From the NCBI GenBank assembly GCA_916610825.1, contig OU744452.1, positions 3,879,543-3,943,542 of the forward strand: a stretch of 64,000 bases of DNA, written 5' to 3'. This document shows, piece by piece, positions 1-10,863 of this stretch; position 1 is the first letter of the stretch, and the number at the start of each line of letters is the position of its first letter. The DNA comes from Haliclystus octoradiatus (taxonomy: Eukaryota; Cnidaria; Staurozoa; Stauromedusae; Haliclystidae). The notes beneath the pieces are model-generated. The model searched no databases. It had not been told where the DNA came from and worked only from the letters and a program-made list of their open reading frames with translations. The translations under genes were made by a program, and so were the position numbers.

Positions 1-1747
1 TGAAATCCAAACACCAATGCGTTGATTAACATCAGTCGAATATGTAATGGAATCTCTCACTCTGGATTTGAGAGGTTTCGTATAATCTTAAGCCTAACTT
101 CCTTGAATTAAAAGATAACATACATGTGATGTCACTTTGATTTTCAGAGTGTGTTAGCCATAGCCTCGTTTTACCGGAGAGATGACAAATTGTAATTGAC
201 ACGAACTTTCACTTTGTTTTGACTGTGAGGACTGATTTATGACCAGCTAGCTTTACTGTAATTGTTGTGAATATTAATACATATCAAAATTATTCGCAGA
301 TGTAATGTGTCAGGATTCGTGTTTTTGTAAACGATCAGGTGGAATACAATAGCTACAATCTCCTTTTCCTCTGGCATTGTCGATATGCGTTGCTATGAAG
401 GGCCGCATTGCCCGCATAGTTTTGTGTCTCTTTGTTGAAATCACGGTCAAACATCCCTCCTGTGTTTTGTTTTAATCCCTTAGTCATTGTTTTAGTTTTG
501 CCTGATCGTATGGTCTGATACTAGCTTGAATCATAGTTGCTTGAATCCAGATTGACATACGTTGAGGGGCCAGGGCGAATTTCACCAACCGCGGTACAAA
601 CATTTGCTATTTCTGATATACCGTTATGACGTTCAAGACATCATTTCGGGCGATTTTAATAAGATTTTAAAAAATTTAGATTCCTAAATTTTTTACCGTA
701 GCATCACATAATTTTGATAGCGTTGAATTATATTCTTGTCCGATTTATATAATTATATGCTATTTAAGTAAGAGGAGTTTGACCGCAAATATCGAAGCCC
801 TTCTAGTCTGCTGCAAGCTTCAAGCCACATTCCATGTTGGGAGAACAATATAGGCCCAATAGATGTTACTTTTCAAGAATTTGATAGTTTTTCATTTCAT
901 TTATTTTGTCAAAATTGACAGGCAAAACAAAGGAGGGTCACATAATATGATCTCACACTAAAATGTCACAACTAATGTAAATAAAAATTAATATAAATGT
1001 AAGCATGCAAAATTATTGTTTGTTTTACATTACATTGTTTTATAATTACTAAATGCCATATATTACAAAAATACCTTGCAAAAAGATGAGGCTTTCTCGT
1101 CAAGACCCATTTTAAAGGTAGAAACATAGGTATTGGAAACATGGCGGTAGGAAACATGGCGGCGCGAAATTTGAAAACTCAACCAAATCATTGAATGTGG
1201 AGACATTATACTATGTTTAACAAGTTCAGAATAAAGCATAGAGTTGCTTATAAATATTTATGACTTGGAAAACTTTATTTTACTCCCTTCTATGTGAAGG
1301 TTCTGATTAGTTCTATTCATCTTTAGTTACCGTTTTCAAACAAACAAACCAAAACGAAATCTTGATAATTGAGGAGATACTACACTGGTTTTCCAAGTTC
1401 AGAAGAAATATTAGAGCTGTTTATTAATACTTATGACCTGAGAAAACTTTATTACTTGCTTATTCACTTTTATAGTTATATAATTACATATTATATTAAT
1501 TACCGTTTTGAAGCAAAATTTTGTTAAAAATATTGAGCTCAGTTTTCAACTATTTTAGAAGTTTATCACAAAAGAGTTATGCTATTAATGGATTTGGTTT
1601 ATTTTATCCACCACTGATGACCTGGAAGTTAAATGCTATTATATTATCTATTATCTAATTATCTATTATAGCCTGGGAGTTAAATGCTATTATATTATCT
1701 ATTATACATCATTTGCGAGCTTTTAATGAAAACCGTAGTCATAGAAC
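1..1747. other. Non-coding flank, no gene seen
   Basis: No coding region with recognisable domains was found on either strand. The sequence is AT-rich. The only structure noted is a short direct repeat at 1621-1705, listed separately. Confidence 0.6.
1621..1705. repeat. Short direct repeat, two 34-bp units
   Basis: Positions 1621-1654 and 1672-1705 match with one difference (cctggaagtt against cctgggagtt at the start). The 17-bp spacer is made of the same tattatct words. The pair lies about 45 bp upstream of the retroelement reading frame at 1748. It may be a local slippage product or the element's 5' untranslated region. Confidence 0.7.
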
Positions 1748-2716
1748 ATGGATATAACTCAACTGGAGCAATTAAGAACCCAAAATATTGTGATTTCACA
1801 AGAAAATAATGCTGCTGATACTCAGTCCACAATATCATCGACACTATCTAAATGTGAACTATGTCATAGAGAATTTAAAACAGAACATGGTCTTTCAATT
1901 CATCGCCATACCTGTAGAAAAAAACAATCAGCCACAGTAAATGCAATGCAAACAAATTATCCCCCTTCAGAAGTCCAAACACTACCAGCCACGTTACCAG
2001 CAGTAGAAGATAGAAATAATATCCGAACACCACCGGCATCCTCTCTCTCATCACATCAACCACAAGAACCTGCGGTCTGGGGTGCACTTTCACACAAAGA
2101 TGTAAAGCAAGCAATTTCTTGTGTATATGAGGAGATAGTGCACTGGAGAAGAAACCTTTTCATGCTTCCAACGGGAGGTGCAGGAAAAGATTTCATAAGA
2201 GAAATGACACGTTTAATCGATCTATGGAATAATAGCTCCTTCCCTTCTATGGACTATGCCATAAAAGCGACAATGATAATGCCATCCTTGCTCCTCCAGA
2301 AACCTAGTTTCAAATCAAAAGCAAAATATCATAATGAGTGCCTGAGAAGGAGGTTAATACTATGGAATGATGGGCATTTTGATGCATTGTCACGAGAATC
2401 GAGAGCGATTCAAAAGAAATTACCAATTACAACAAGGCAGCTAGATCTGCCACACCTGTCAAAAACTTTTGCAAAATTAATGTTTCAAGGAAAAATTACA
2501 TCTGCAATGAAGCTATTAGACAGTTCATCCTCCTCTGGCGTTCTTCCGTTATCAATCGACACAATGAATGAACTCAAATTAAAGCACCCAGAAGCCTCCC
2601 CTGCTGACGAATCAGTTCTGATCAATGGCCCTCTTCCATATGTAGATCCAGCAATGTTCAACAATATTGATGACATGGTTATCTCCAAAGCTACCCTTCG
2701 TACTAGAGGTGCATGA
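1748..2716 (+). pseudogene. Retroelement protein, N-terminal half with C2H2 zinc finger
   Basis: This 322-residue open frame begins at an ATG. Residues 37-57 form a classical C2H2 finger (CELCHREF, then GLSIHRHTC), the type found at the N terminus of R2-like retrotransposons. The remainder (WGALSHKD, VHWRRNLFMLP, LLLQKPSFKSKAKYH, then RAIQ) resembles the region before the RT in a large family of invertebrate RT proteins that databases usually name only as reverse transcriptase. The frame ends at a TGA inside a conserved block: coding similarity continues in the same frame past the stop for about 50 codons, and then the RT resumes in another frame. The TGA therefore looks like a nonsense mutation, not the natural end. 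The clade assignment is uncertain. Confidence 0.7.
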
Positions 2717-2739
2717 CCCTCTGGTTTAGATGCTGATGG

Positions 2740-4010
2740 ATGGAGACATATACTCGTATCCAAGAACTTTGGCCAAGCTGGTTTGGATTTACGTACATCT
2801 ATAGCCAGATTTGCACGCTTACTTTGCACCAAAGAGATTTACCTCAGTACTCACAGGGACAGACGTTTACAAATATAGAAGCATACACGGCATGTCGTCT
2901 CATACCTTTGGACAAGAACCCGGGTGTAAGACCAATAGGTGTTGGAGAAGTTCTCAGACGTATAATCGGCAAAGCAATCGTATCAGTAATCAAGCCTGAT
3001 ATAGTTCAAAGCGCCGGGAGCCTACAACTTTGTGCAGGTCAACCAGCGGGGTGTGAAGCAGCAATACATGCTATGGTTGACCTGTTCGCTGAAGAAGAGA
3101 CAGATGGTATCCTGCTTGTAGATGCATCAAATGCTTTTAACAGTTTAAATAGAAATGTGCTTTTACACGACATTGGCTATATATGTCCTGCAATGTCAGT
3201 CAATGTGATAAATTGTTACATCTGCTCCTCCAGACTATTTGTAACAGGTGGCTCTGAAATTCCATCTGCCGAAGGTACCACGCAAGGAGATCCTTTAGCG
3301 ATGGCTGTATATGCAATTGGAATAACGCCAATGCTTGAATCAATCCACCCAGATCCGGATGATGAATTAAAGCATGTGGCATTTGCTGATGATTTAGCTG
3401 CATCAAGAAAATTCCAGATGTTGAGAAAATGGTGGGAGAATATAGTTAACCATGGGCCAAAGGTTGGCTATTACCCAAATGCAAGCAAATCCTGGCTTAT
3501 AACTAAATCAAAAAACATCGCAGAACAAGCAAAAGCATTTTTCAAGGGAACAGGTGTGAATATTTCATCTACTGGCAGAAAATACTTGGGAAGTTTCATA
3601 GGTTTTGAGGGGTATGAACAATTCTCAAGAAATCTAATACGATCTTGGTGTAATCAAGTCATTCTACTAGCTGCAATTGCAAAAAGTGAGCCCCATGCAG
3701 CATATACCGCATTTGTCGGAGGTTTTAAAAACAAAATTACTTACGCAATCAGAACAATGCCAGGTATCAATGATATCTTGAAGGAGCTTGATAACATTAT
3801 AGATTCAATATTCATTCCTGCAATCACAGATGGGCATGTTTGTTCAAAGGAAGAACGATTACGTTTATCATTACCATCAAAAATGGGCGGTTTGGCATTA
3901 CCGATAATTTCAGCAATTTCTACAGAAGAACTCGTAACTAACCAGCTACAACATAATATCAAAGTTCAAATGGTGGAATGGAAATTAGACACCGAAAAAT
4001 ATTATGCAGA
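2740..4010 (+). pseudogene. Retroelement reverse transcriptase, second half
   Basis: The RT frame becomes recognisable at about 2880 (LIPLDKNPGVRPIGVGEVLR). It continues through the palm motifs (LLVDASNAFNSLNR, then SAEGTTQGDPLAMAVYAIG) and the catalytic FADD at about 3380-3391, with thumb-like sequence to about 3990 (WLITKSKN, KYLGSFIGFEG, MGGLALPI). Between 2716 and 2880 the coding similarity changes frame once, so the gene carries at least one stop and one frameshift. The open frame runs on to 4203, but beyond about 4005 it is read across an antisense LINE and does not belong to this protein. The element is therefore 3'-truncated. It once copied its own RNA into DNA; this copy cannot. Confidence 0.75.
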
Positions 4011-4740
4011 CATAAAAACAGTGTCGATCTGCATAGTCCACATATTTGCAAAACCGCAAACTCTCCGGGTAATTGACCTTTGTACACTTTCAAGTAATTT
4101 GATGTCTTTAGCCAAATGCGGTCCCCAAACCGGGCTCGATGATTCCAATAAGGGCCTGACATATGTTTTAAAGGCAGACAGAAGCAGATATAAATTGAAA
4201 TAAAACATTTTAACATTAAGTAACAACGAAAATATGCTTTTGATACTACAGTATCATTGAAAAATGTGCAAATGGTTTGAGATCCGATGTAAGTATAATA
4301 ATAAGATCTTTGATTTTTGACACTTGTTGCAGTTCATTGTTGCATAAGGAGTATATATTGCTTGGTAACTTTATGTTGCCAACAGTATACACGCTGCACT
4401 TGTTAAAAACAATTCAGAGCTGCCATTTTTCAGCCCATGAAGTACAGTTGTTCAATGTTTTTATGAGGGGCATGGCATGGCTATCTTTCCTCCCATAATA
4501 GAATGTTGCATCGTCAGCAAACAATCTGATGTCACATCCACCGTGTAAGCAGCTAACTATATCGTTACTGTAGATAATGAATAAAATTGGTACGAACGGC
4601 CGATCCCTGGGGAACTCCACTAATAACAGGAAGAGGTCAGATTGAATGAATGAATAATGATTTGCCAACGCACACCTTCTGAGTACGATTAGATAAAAAC
4701 GAGAAACGACGATATCCACGTGAACATTCCAAAACAAATT
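4002..4740 (-). mobile_element. Degenerate LINE fragment, RT and C-terminal part
   Basis: On the minus strand, 4737-4414 encodes RT motifs (VPILFIIYSNDIV, then RLFADDATFYYG, the catalytic FADD). 4414-4226 retains weak similarity to the segment after the RT. 4226-4002 has the typical LINE C-terminal words YVRPLLESSSPVWGPHLAKD and LLESVQRSITRRV. The order is correct for one jockey/CR1-type element read right to left, with frame changes between blocks. Its right end is about 4740. Its left end abuts the zinc-finger retroelement in the opposite orientation, so one insertion or a rearrangement truncated the other. There is no intact gene. Confidence 0.75.
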
Positions 4741-5885
4741 CCATAGCGTTTTATTTAGCTATTTTATTTTCTAGCAAGTGTGCAAGAATGGGATAGCATA
4801 AATTATAGTAATGACTTTTAAATCAAAATGATAGCATCACTAACATCTAATAGCAGGTTATAATAGGCTATAGCAGAAAAGCAATTATTATTCCACTTTC
4901 GAGCACCTTGAATAGAAGGAGAAGCACAGGAGAGGCTTGCTTGATTGTCGAATTTTATTTTGTATGTGAAGATTAGCTGTCTAGCTGATGTGATGCTATT
5001 CTTCCTCACTGATAGCCAACCAAGTTGACGCCAGCATGTCAGAAGTACCCATTTGGCGATAATTACAGAGAAGAACTGTCCTCATGCTCTGCAATCTTTT
5101 GAGTCGATCAATATGCTGTTTCTTGCTATTCACCCCATAAAAAGTTTTGACTCATATTTCGGACAATTTTGAGAAGAAAAATTGCAAATTCGTGCGATTC
5201 CCAAGGTATCACAGTACTGAAGCTTCCAAATATGGGCAAATGCCACGCCTTTTTGGGGTCCAAATTTGAATTTTGTCTTGCAAAGTTGCCATCTCCCCCC
5301 CCCCTGCTCAGAAGCATATAGTCACTACCGTGCATATCATAGTTTTGAAGCGATGAATTGCCAAGAGGAATCATGGACTCATCCGGAGGGGAGGTACTTC
5401 TGTATAGGCACTTTATATGGGGGTGTGCCATTTTTGGTACAATTTTGGGGGTACAATTTTGGCACCGTGCTAGCATTTAGGGGTATCCAATCTTCAATCT
5501 TGTAGTTCTACTGTGAAATTTTCAGCTTTCAGCTGTGAAGCCGGAAATTATCCCACTGTGAGGAACCTGGACCTCTGCTGTGAGGCGCATAGATGGCTAG
5601 GAAATCATAATATTTTTTTCAATTTTGGGGTATGGTTTCCAGCAAAATTGCAAGTTTGGGGTGCTAGTGGGATCGGGGGCCGTTCTGTTGTGCTTGAATG
5701 AAATAAATGCTTGAATCAATGCAACACGCACAATATTCAAAGACCGAACTCAAAGGCTGCTGGTCAATTTTATTCGCAAATCTACAATCTGTGTAGAGTA
5801 TAGTCTCATAGAAAAATCAATCAATCATATGGACACTTTGACTAGAAGATAGTTATTATTATTAGTAGTAGTATAGACAGTCACA
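4741..5885. other. Non-coding interval with a C-run and TTTTGGGG words
   Basis: No recognisable coding region. It contains a poly-C run near 5287-5298 and several near-repeats of ttttgggg between 5255 and 5670. Short open frames here show no domain signals. Confidence 0.5.
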
Positions 5886-6300
5886 TTATAGGAATGTGCC
5901 GTCCCTCTTACGCCTTACATATTTGCTACACAAAGAACGCCACAAAACACGGTCAGACATAGCTGACAAAGAAACTTGTAAATAACACAATTCACGATAC
6001 AAAACATTATGAAAAGATACTACTCTCCCATAGCCCCGTCGACGCATCTCCTTCGATTGCCAGTGAATGATGTCATGCAGCGGTTGAGGGGCATACGTCT
6101 TTGATCTTTCGATGTGACCTAAAAAAGACATCTGACGTTGGTGAGCAATAGCAGAGGCAGAAGGGGAAAGTTTTCTAAGTTTAGCAGTAGACAGTAAGTT
6201 GGGCCAATGTACTCCTAAAGCATGCCAAAGCATGGCGTCATAAGCTGAGTCAAGTTGGGTCAATAGCGAGGTTGATAGAACCCACGTTTCAGATGCATAT
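5886..6300 (-). mobile_element. LINE 3' part, C-terminal RT tail (split by Gypsy)
   Basis: On the minus strand 6263-5886 encodes the C-terminal tail of a LINE polyprotein: LWHALGVHWPNLL, then RQMSFLGHIERS, then SDRVLWRSLC near the end. This arrangement (homology to LGHV-type and DR..WR motifs after the RT) is common in LINEs of the RTE/craniofacial-type group. The coding sequence continues across the Gypsy element into 10864-10944, where the minus-strand reading frame picks up on the other side of the 5-bp target duplication. The frame is open here over about 125 residues. Confidence 0.8.
6296..6300. repeat. Target-site duplication, left copy (CATAT)
   Basis: CATAT immediately precedes the 5' LTR, and the same five bases follow the 3' LTR at 10864-10868. 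Five-base duplications are typical of Ty3/Gypsy integration. The pair fixes the exact element ends. Confidence 0.9.
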
Positions 6301-6501
6301 TGTTGTATTATTGGAATGTTATTTACAAGCTACCATTATTGTTATGTACTCTATAAAAGAGGCTGGTCTTGTAGCCTCATTCTCAGTGTAGCTATGCCAA
6401 GATGGCCAAATAGATCATCAAACTATCTTATCAATTGTCTTGTATATCTACATATATCTCTGCAATCATCATCAGTTCAGAACCCTATCAATAACACAAC
6501 A
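6301..6501 (+). repeat. Gypsy 5' LTR
   Basis: A 201-bp LTR starting TGTTGTATTATTGG and ending AATAACACAACA. It has a TATA-like ctataaaaga at about 6351-6360 that could seat transcription. It matches the 3' LTR at 10662-10863 except for two differences near its start. Confidence 0.93.
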
Positions 6502-6519
6502 TGGTGTCAGATGTGGATG
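6502..6519 (+). promoter_or_regulatory. Primer binding site, resembles tRNA-Leu
   Basis: The sequence TGGTGTCAGATGTGGATG starts directly after the 5' LTR. It closely matches the complement of the 3' end of a leucine tRNA (TGGTGTCAG followed by a GTGGGAT-like stretch), which would prime minus-strand DNA synthesis. The assignment is from memory of tRNA-Leu ends, not from a search. Confidence 0.6.
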
Positions 6520-6645
6520 TTTGATTCTTGCAAAGATTACTAACTTAGATATCCAGCTATTATTGTTAAAGATTATTGAAGATTATTATTAGATATACAA
6601 CATCAGTGTAGAAACTCATCAGTTTCAAGAGTGCTTATATCTACA

Positions 6646-8478
6646 ATGGCATTACACCCAAAAATTGATCCTCCAAAATCAATTAGTTTGGATGAAGACA
6701 GGGAAACCTCATTCAGAGCATTTGAAAGACAATGGAACAGATACTCATTGGTTGCAAAGTTAGATAACGAAACTGATGACTACAGAGCAGCACTCCTCAT
6801 GTACACAATAGGGGAGCCTTCTGTTCGTGTTGTAGAAGCTAGCAGTGATGCAAAGGATACTGTTGCTGAAATTCTAACCATTTTAAGGAGATTTTGCATT
6901 GGGCATAAAAGTGAATTGTATCATGATTTTGTCTTTGGGTCTTGCAATCAAAATGAGGGGGAAGATTTCGATGTTTACTTATCTCGATTAAGAGAACTAG
7001 CAGCTCTTTCTAATTTTGGAACAATGCGTGATAGGATGCTGAGAAACCGAATAGTACTTGGAGTCAATGATGTTGAAACTAGACGGAAATGCCTAGCAGT
7101 GCAAGACCAAACACTAGCTAATATTATTGCTCTGTGTCGTAGCGAAGAACGTGCTCAAACCACTTTAAGGAAAATTTTGCAAGAAAGCAATCCATCTACA
7201 ACCATCAACCACTTGAATAAAGGAGGGAAACAAAAGACAAAAGCATGTGGCTACTGTGGTGCAACACATCAACCTGGAAAATGCAAAGCCTTCGGGAAAA
7301 CCTGCAACAAATGTGGAAGAAAAAATCATTTTGGAGCTGTATGCAGAAGCTCAAACAAAGCCTCAACAAATGCCATAGAAGAGCAAGATGATGAAGAGAG
7401 TGGCCATGAATCAGTTGATCAAATTGATAATGGTGGTGCCAAAGTGTTTGCAAATTTGATGGTGGAAGGTACAAGCAAACCAGTAGCATTCCAATGTGAT
7501 AGTGGTTCCAGTGTGAACATTATCAACCAACGGCTTGTACCCTGTAGCGCAACTATACAACCTAGTGTAACTCTTCTAAAATCGTGGAATCATGGCGTGG
7601 AAAAAACTCTTGGTACAGCAAAGATCATGGTGACAAACCCTAAAAACAATCGAAAGTATAACATACTTTTCCACGTAACAGAAAATTACTCAAGAACAAT
7701 GATCCTTGGCTTAAAAGCTTGTGAAAAAATGAAAATGATATCAATCCACAGAGACAATATCCATGCACTTTGCGCAATCACATCAATGACGAAAGAAGCA
7801 ATTTTCACTGCATATAAAGACGTTTTTGATGATGTAATTGGCACACTCCCTGGCAATCAAAAACTGGAAACAATTCCAGATTCAAAACCATACATAAGCC
7901 CTGTTCGACGAATTCCAATTGTACTCCACAACGATGTAAGACAAGAATTAAACTCAATGGAAAAGAAAGGTATCATAGAGGCAGTGGAACATCCTACTGA
8001 TTGGGAAAGCAATTTGGTTATCGTGAGAAAGGCAAATGGAAGCCTAAGAATCTGCATTGATCCTAGGGCATTGAATCTTGCACTCCGAAGAGAACGATAC
8101 ATGATGCCAACAATTGAGGATGTCATTCCGAACCTCACAAATGCCAAAGTTTTCTCAGTTCTTGACCTAAAATCTGGCTACTGGCATGTGAAACTCGACC
8201 AATCATCAACTGACTTGACAACTTTCAACACTCCTTTTGGCAGGCTCAAGTGGCTACGTTTACCACTTGCTACGGCTATATTTGGACTGAATGTATCTGC
8301 TGAAATGTTCCAACGCCGTCTACACCAAGCTCTTAGTGGTCTTGAAGGCACTATTTGTGTTGCTGATGACGTTATTGTGATTGGCTGTGGGGAGAGCATT
8401 GAGAGTGCACAACAGGAGCATGATCTGCGTTTAATGGCTGTCCTAGAGAGAGGTGCAAGATGCAAGGTATCAAACTGA
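6646..8478 (+). pseudogene. Gypsy gag-protease-RT, truncated by frameshift
   Basis: I chose the ATG at 6646 (MALHPKIDPPK) because upstream in-frame codons are not preceded by another ATG and this start lies just after the leader. Gag covers roughly residues 1-190. Two CCHC-like knuckles follow at about 200-230 (CGYCGATHQPGKC, CNKCGRKNHFGAVC). The protease active site is DSGS at about 285. RT begins near 440 (MEKKGIIEAVEHPTDWES) and includes LDLKSGYWHVKLD and the catalytic VADD at about 573. The segment between RLPLA and EMFQRR is longer than usual, suggesting a small insertion. The frame ends at 8478 where coding similarity shifts frame. The product would lack the RT thumb, RNase H and integrase. 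Confidence 0.85.
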
Positions 8479-8809
8479 ACAAGGAAAAATGCAACTGAGA
8501 AAGAACTCCATCAAATTCCTGGGCCATATTGTCTCCAAAGATGGGATTGAGCCAGACCCCGAAAAGGTTACAACAGTGAAAAAGATGAAAAGCCCAATCA
8601 ACGAAAAGGAGCTAAGAAGTTTTCTGGGTTTTGTTCAATATTTGGCCAAATTTATACCACATTTATCCGACATCACTTTGCCATTGCGAGATGCCCTGAA
8701 GGAAGACAATTGGTCTTGGGGACCAAAAGAAGAAGAAGCATTTGAGGCCACAAAGGAAGCAGTCACATCAGAGCCAGTCATTCTTCAACATTACCAACCA
8801 GCAAAATAA
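8453..8809 (+). pseudogene. Gypsy RT thumb and connection, ends at in-frame stop
   Basis: From about 8510 this frame reads the end of the RT (SIKFLGHIVSKDGIEPDPEK, then LRSFLGFVQYLAKFIPHL). A short stretch at about 8460-8510 fits a third frame, so at least two small indels occurred here. It ends at TAA 8807-8809. Coding similarity to the RNase H domain continues in the same frame directly after that stop, so the TAA is a nonsense change in a conserved place. Confidence 0.8.
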
Positions 8810-10570
8810 CTCATTCTACAATGCGACGCCAGTGACACTGGATTGGGTGCATCACTGTTGCAAGATGAACATCCATTAGCTTATTGCAGTCGTGCTCTCA
8901 CCCCAACAGAAGGAAGGTATGCTGTCATTGAAAAAGAAATGTTGGCAATCGTATGGGCCATGGAAAGGTATCATCAATACACATTTGGCCGGCCTACCAT
9001 CATTCACAGTGACCACAAACCATTAGAAGACATCATGAAAAAAGAGCTGAAAAATGTTCCAAAGCGATTGCAACGGATGCTCATGCGCCTTCAGCAATAC
9101 GATGTAAAAGTAATTTACAAACCTGGAAAAGAACAACATCTAGCTGACTTATTGAGTAGAACTGCATTTCGAGAAGAACCAGAGAAGGCAAACTCACAAA
9201 ATTTAATCAATATAGTTGCTGACATCAATTCAATCACAAGTGTTATGAATTCATCATGGGGCTTAAAGATTGCCCAAGCAACCGAAAATGACAACACAAT
9301 GAAGCAGTTGAAAAGTATTATCACTCTTGGATGGCCAGACAACAAACAAGCAATACATGCATGTTTACATCCATTCTTCAGCTTCCGCTATGAATTAGCT
9401 GTGTACAATGGTATTATCTATAAAGGAGAACGTGCTATTATACCGCCTTCAATGCGTTCGGAGTTAAAGCATGAAGTACATTCAGGCCACCAGGGCATAC
9501 AGGCATGTTTAGCAAGGGCGAGAGAATGTATTTATTGGCCAGGAATGAATGCTGAAATTCAGGATATGATCACTCATTGCGAAGTTTGCCAACGTCATCA
9601 AGTAAGCCAACCACGGGAACCGATGACGATTACTGAAACTGCTAGCCGTCCCTGGCAACAAATATCTACTGATTTATTCCATTGGCAGGATAAAGACTTC
9701 TTGGCAACAGTTGATCATTTCAGTAATTTCATTGAGGTGGACCTATTGAAAAGCACAAAGGCTAATGAAGTAATTGGAAAGTTGAAATCCCACATGGCAA
9801 GGTATGGTCTTCCCGAGCAAGTGACATCTGATAATGGCCCTCAGTTTGTCTCAGATGAATTTCAGCAGTTCTCAAAGGAATGGGATTTCACGCATGTCAC
9901 ATCCAGCCCATATCATCCTCAGGGGAATGGAAAAGCTGAATCAGCAGTCAAGACAGCCAAATCGCTTATGACGAAGGCAGATGATGCCGGAGCAGATCCA
10001 CAGAAAGCTCTGTTGGCCCATCGTAATACCACACAGCCTGGACTCTTCTCTAGCCCTGCCCAGCGTTTCATGGCACGACGTACAAGGACAATGCTACCGT
10101 CAACACAGACTCTCCTTAAACCGGCACTAAAGGAAAATGCTCAAATAGGGTCATTAGCAAAGAAATTACAATCTAAAGAGGGTTTTGATCGCCACACACG
10201 AGCCCAGAAAATTCTAGAAGAAGGATCAAGCGTTAAAATCAAACCTGTAACCCTTGGTGACAAGATATGGAGGCAAGGTACGATTGAAAATCAGTTGGAT
10301 GAACGTTCGTACCTTATCAAAACCAAGACCGGAACAATCCGCCGAAACCGGAAAGACATCAACGCCGTCCCGAAAGCGAATGAAGATGCCGTCATGAATG
10401 GAGCAATTCACCCGTCAACAGCAGAAACAATGGTAGAGCAAAGCAGAAATTTACTATCTAACAATGAGGCAAATGCATGTCCATATCAAGATGACAATGT
10501 TGAACTAGAGCCCATCACACAGAGATGCAGTGGAAGGAAAGTCAACATTCCTGCTAGATACAAGGAATGA
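8810..10570 (+). pseudogene. Gypsy RNase H and integrase
   Basis: This is the same frame as the segment ending at 8809, open to 10570. RNase H is near the start (CDASDTGLGASL, then EKEMLAIVWAMERYHQYTFG and HSDHKPL). The integrase has an H2C2 zinc motif (HSGHQGIQ to CEVCQRH, about 9482-9595). Its core has a catalytic D in STDLFHWQD, D in SDNGPQFVSDEF, and E in HPQGNGKAESAVK, so the DDE triad is complete. The tail after about 10250 is a basic C-terminal region with no chromodomain. The integrase would insert the cDNA into host DNA. There is no initiator ATG tied to this frame, so it would be made only as part of a longer polyprotein. Confidence 0.85.
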
Positions 10571-10661
10571 AAACATAATAACGTTACTGTTAGATACGGA
10601 GATTGATCTAAAACAAAACAAAATATAATTAAGTAAATAAAATTAAATATAGTAAAAGGGA

Positions 10662-10863
10662 TGTTGTATTATTGGTAATGTTATTGACAAGCTACCATTA
10701 TTGTTATGTACTCTATAAAAGAGGCTGGTCTTGTAGCCTCATTCTCAGTGTAGCTATGCCAAGATGGCCAAATAGATCATCAAACTATCTTATCAATTGT
10801 CTTGTATATCTACATATATCTCTGCAATCATCATCAGTTCAGAACCCTATCAATAACACAACA
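10662..10863 (+). repeat. Gypsy 3' LTR
   Basis: A 202-bp copy of the 5' LTR. The purine-rich agtaaaaggga just before it is a likely polypurine tract for plus-strand priming. It is followed by the CATAT duplication. Confidence 0.92.

Larger units (their letters stand above)
6301..10863 (+). mobile_element. Ty3/Gypsy LTR retrotransposon, 4563 bp, young but broken
   Basis: The element is bounded by LTRs at 6301-6501 and 10662-10863 that begin TGTTGT and end ACAACA. The LTRs differ by one inserted base and one substitution over about 201 bp. Flanking CATAT duplications are perfect. Gag and pol lie between them in the order gag, zinc knuckles, protease, RT, RNase H, integrase, which is the Ty3/Gypsy order. 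No envelope-like frame follows the integrase. LTR similarity points to a recent insertion, yet pol has frameshifts near 8455-8510 and a stop at 8807-8809, so the copy is inactive or was copied from a defective template. It sits inside a minus-strand LINE. Confidence 0.93.

Noticed and set aside
4005-4203. C-terminal 66 codons of the zinc-finger RT frame
   Set aside because: The DNA there is the antisense of LINE coding sequence, so the residues are not part of the RT.
5126-5701. Overlapping open frames around the poly-C run
   Set aside because: No domain, skewed composition and overlapping frames on both strands; treated as non-coding.
10570-10661. Envelope gene after the first Gypsy integrase
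   Set aside because: Only about 90 bp separate the pol stop from the 3' LTR; there is no room for one.
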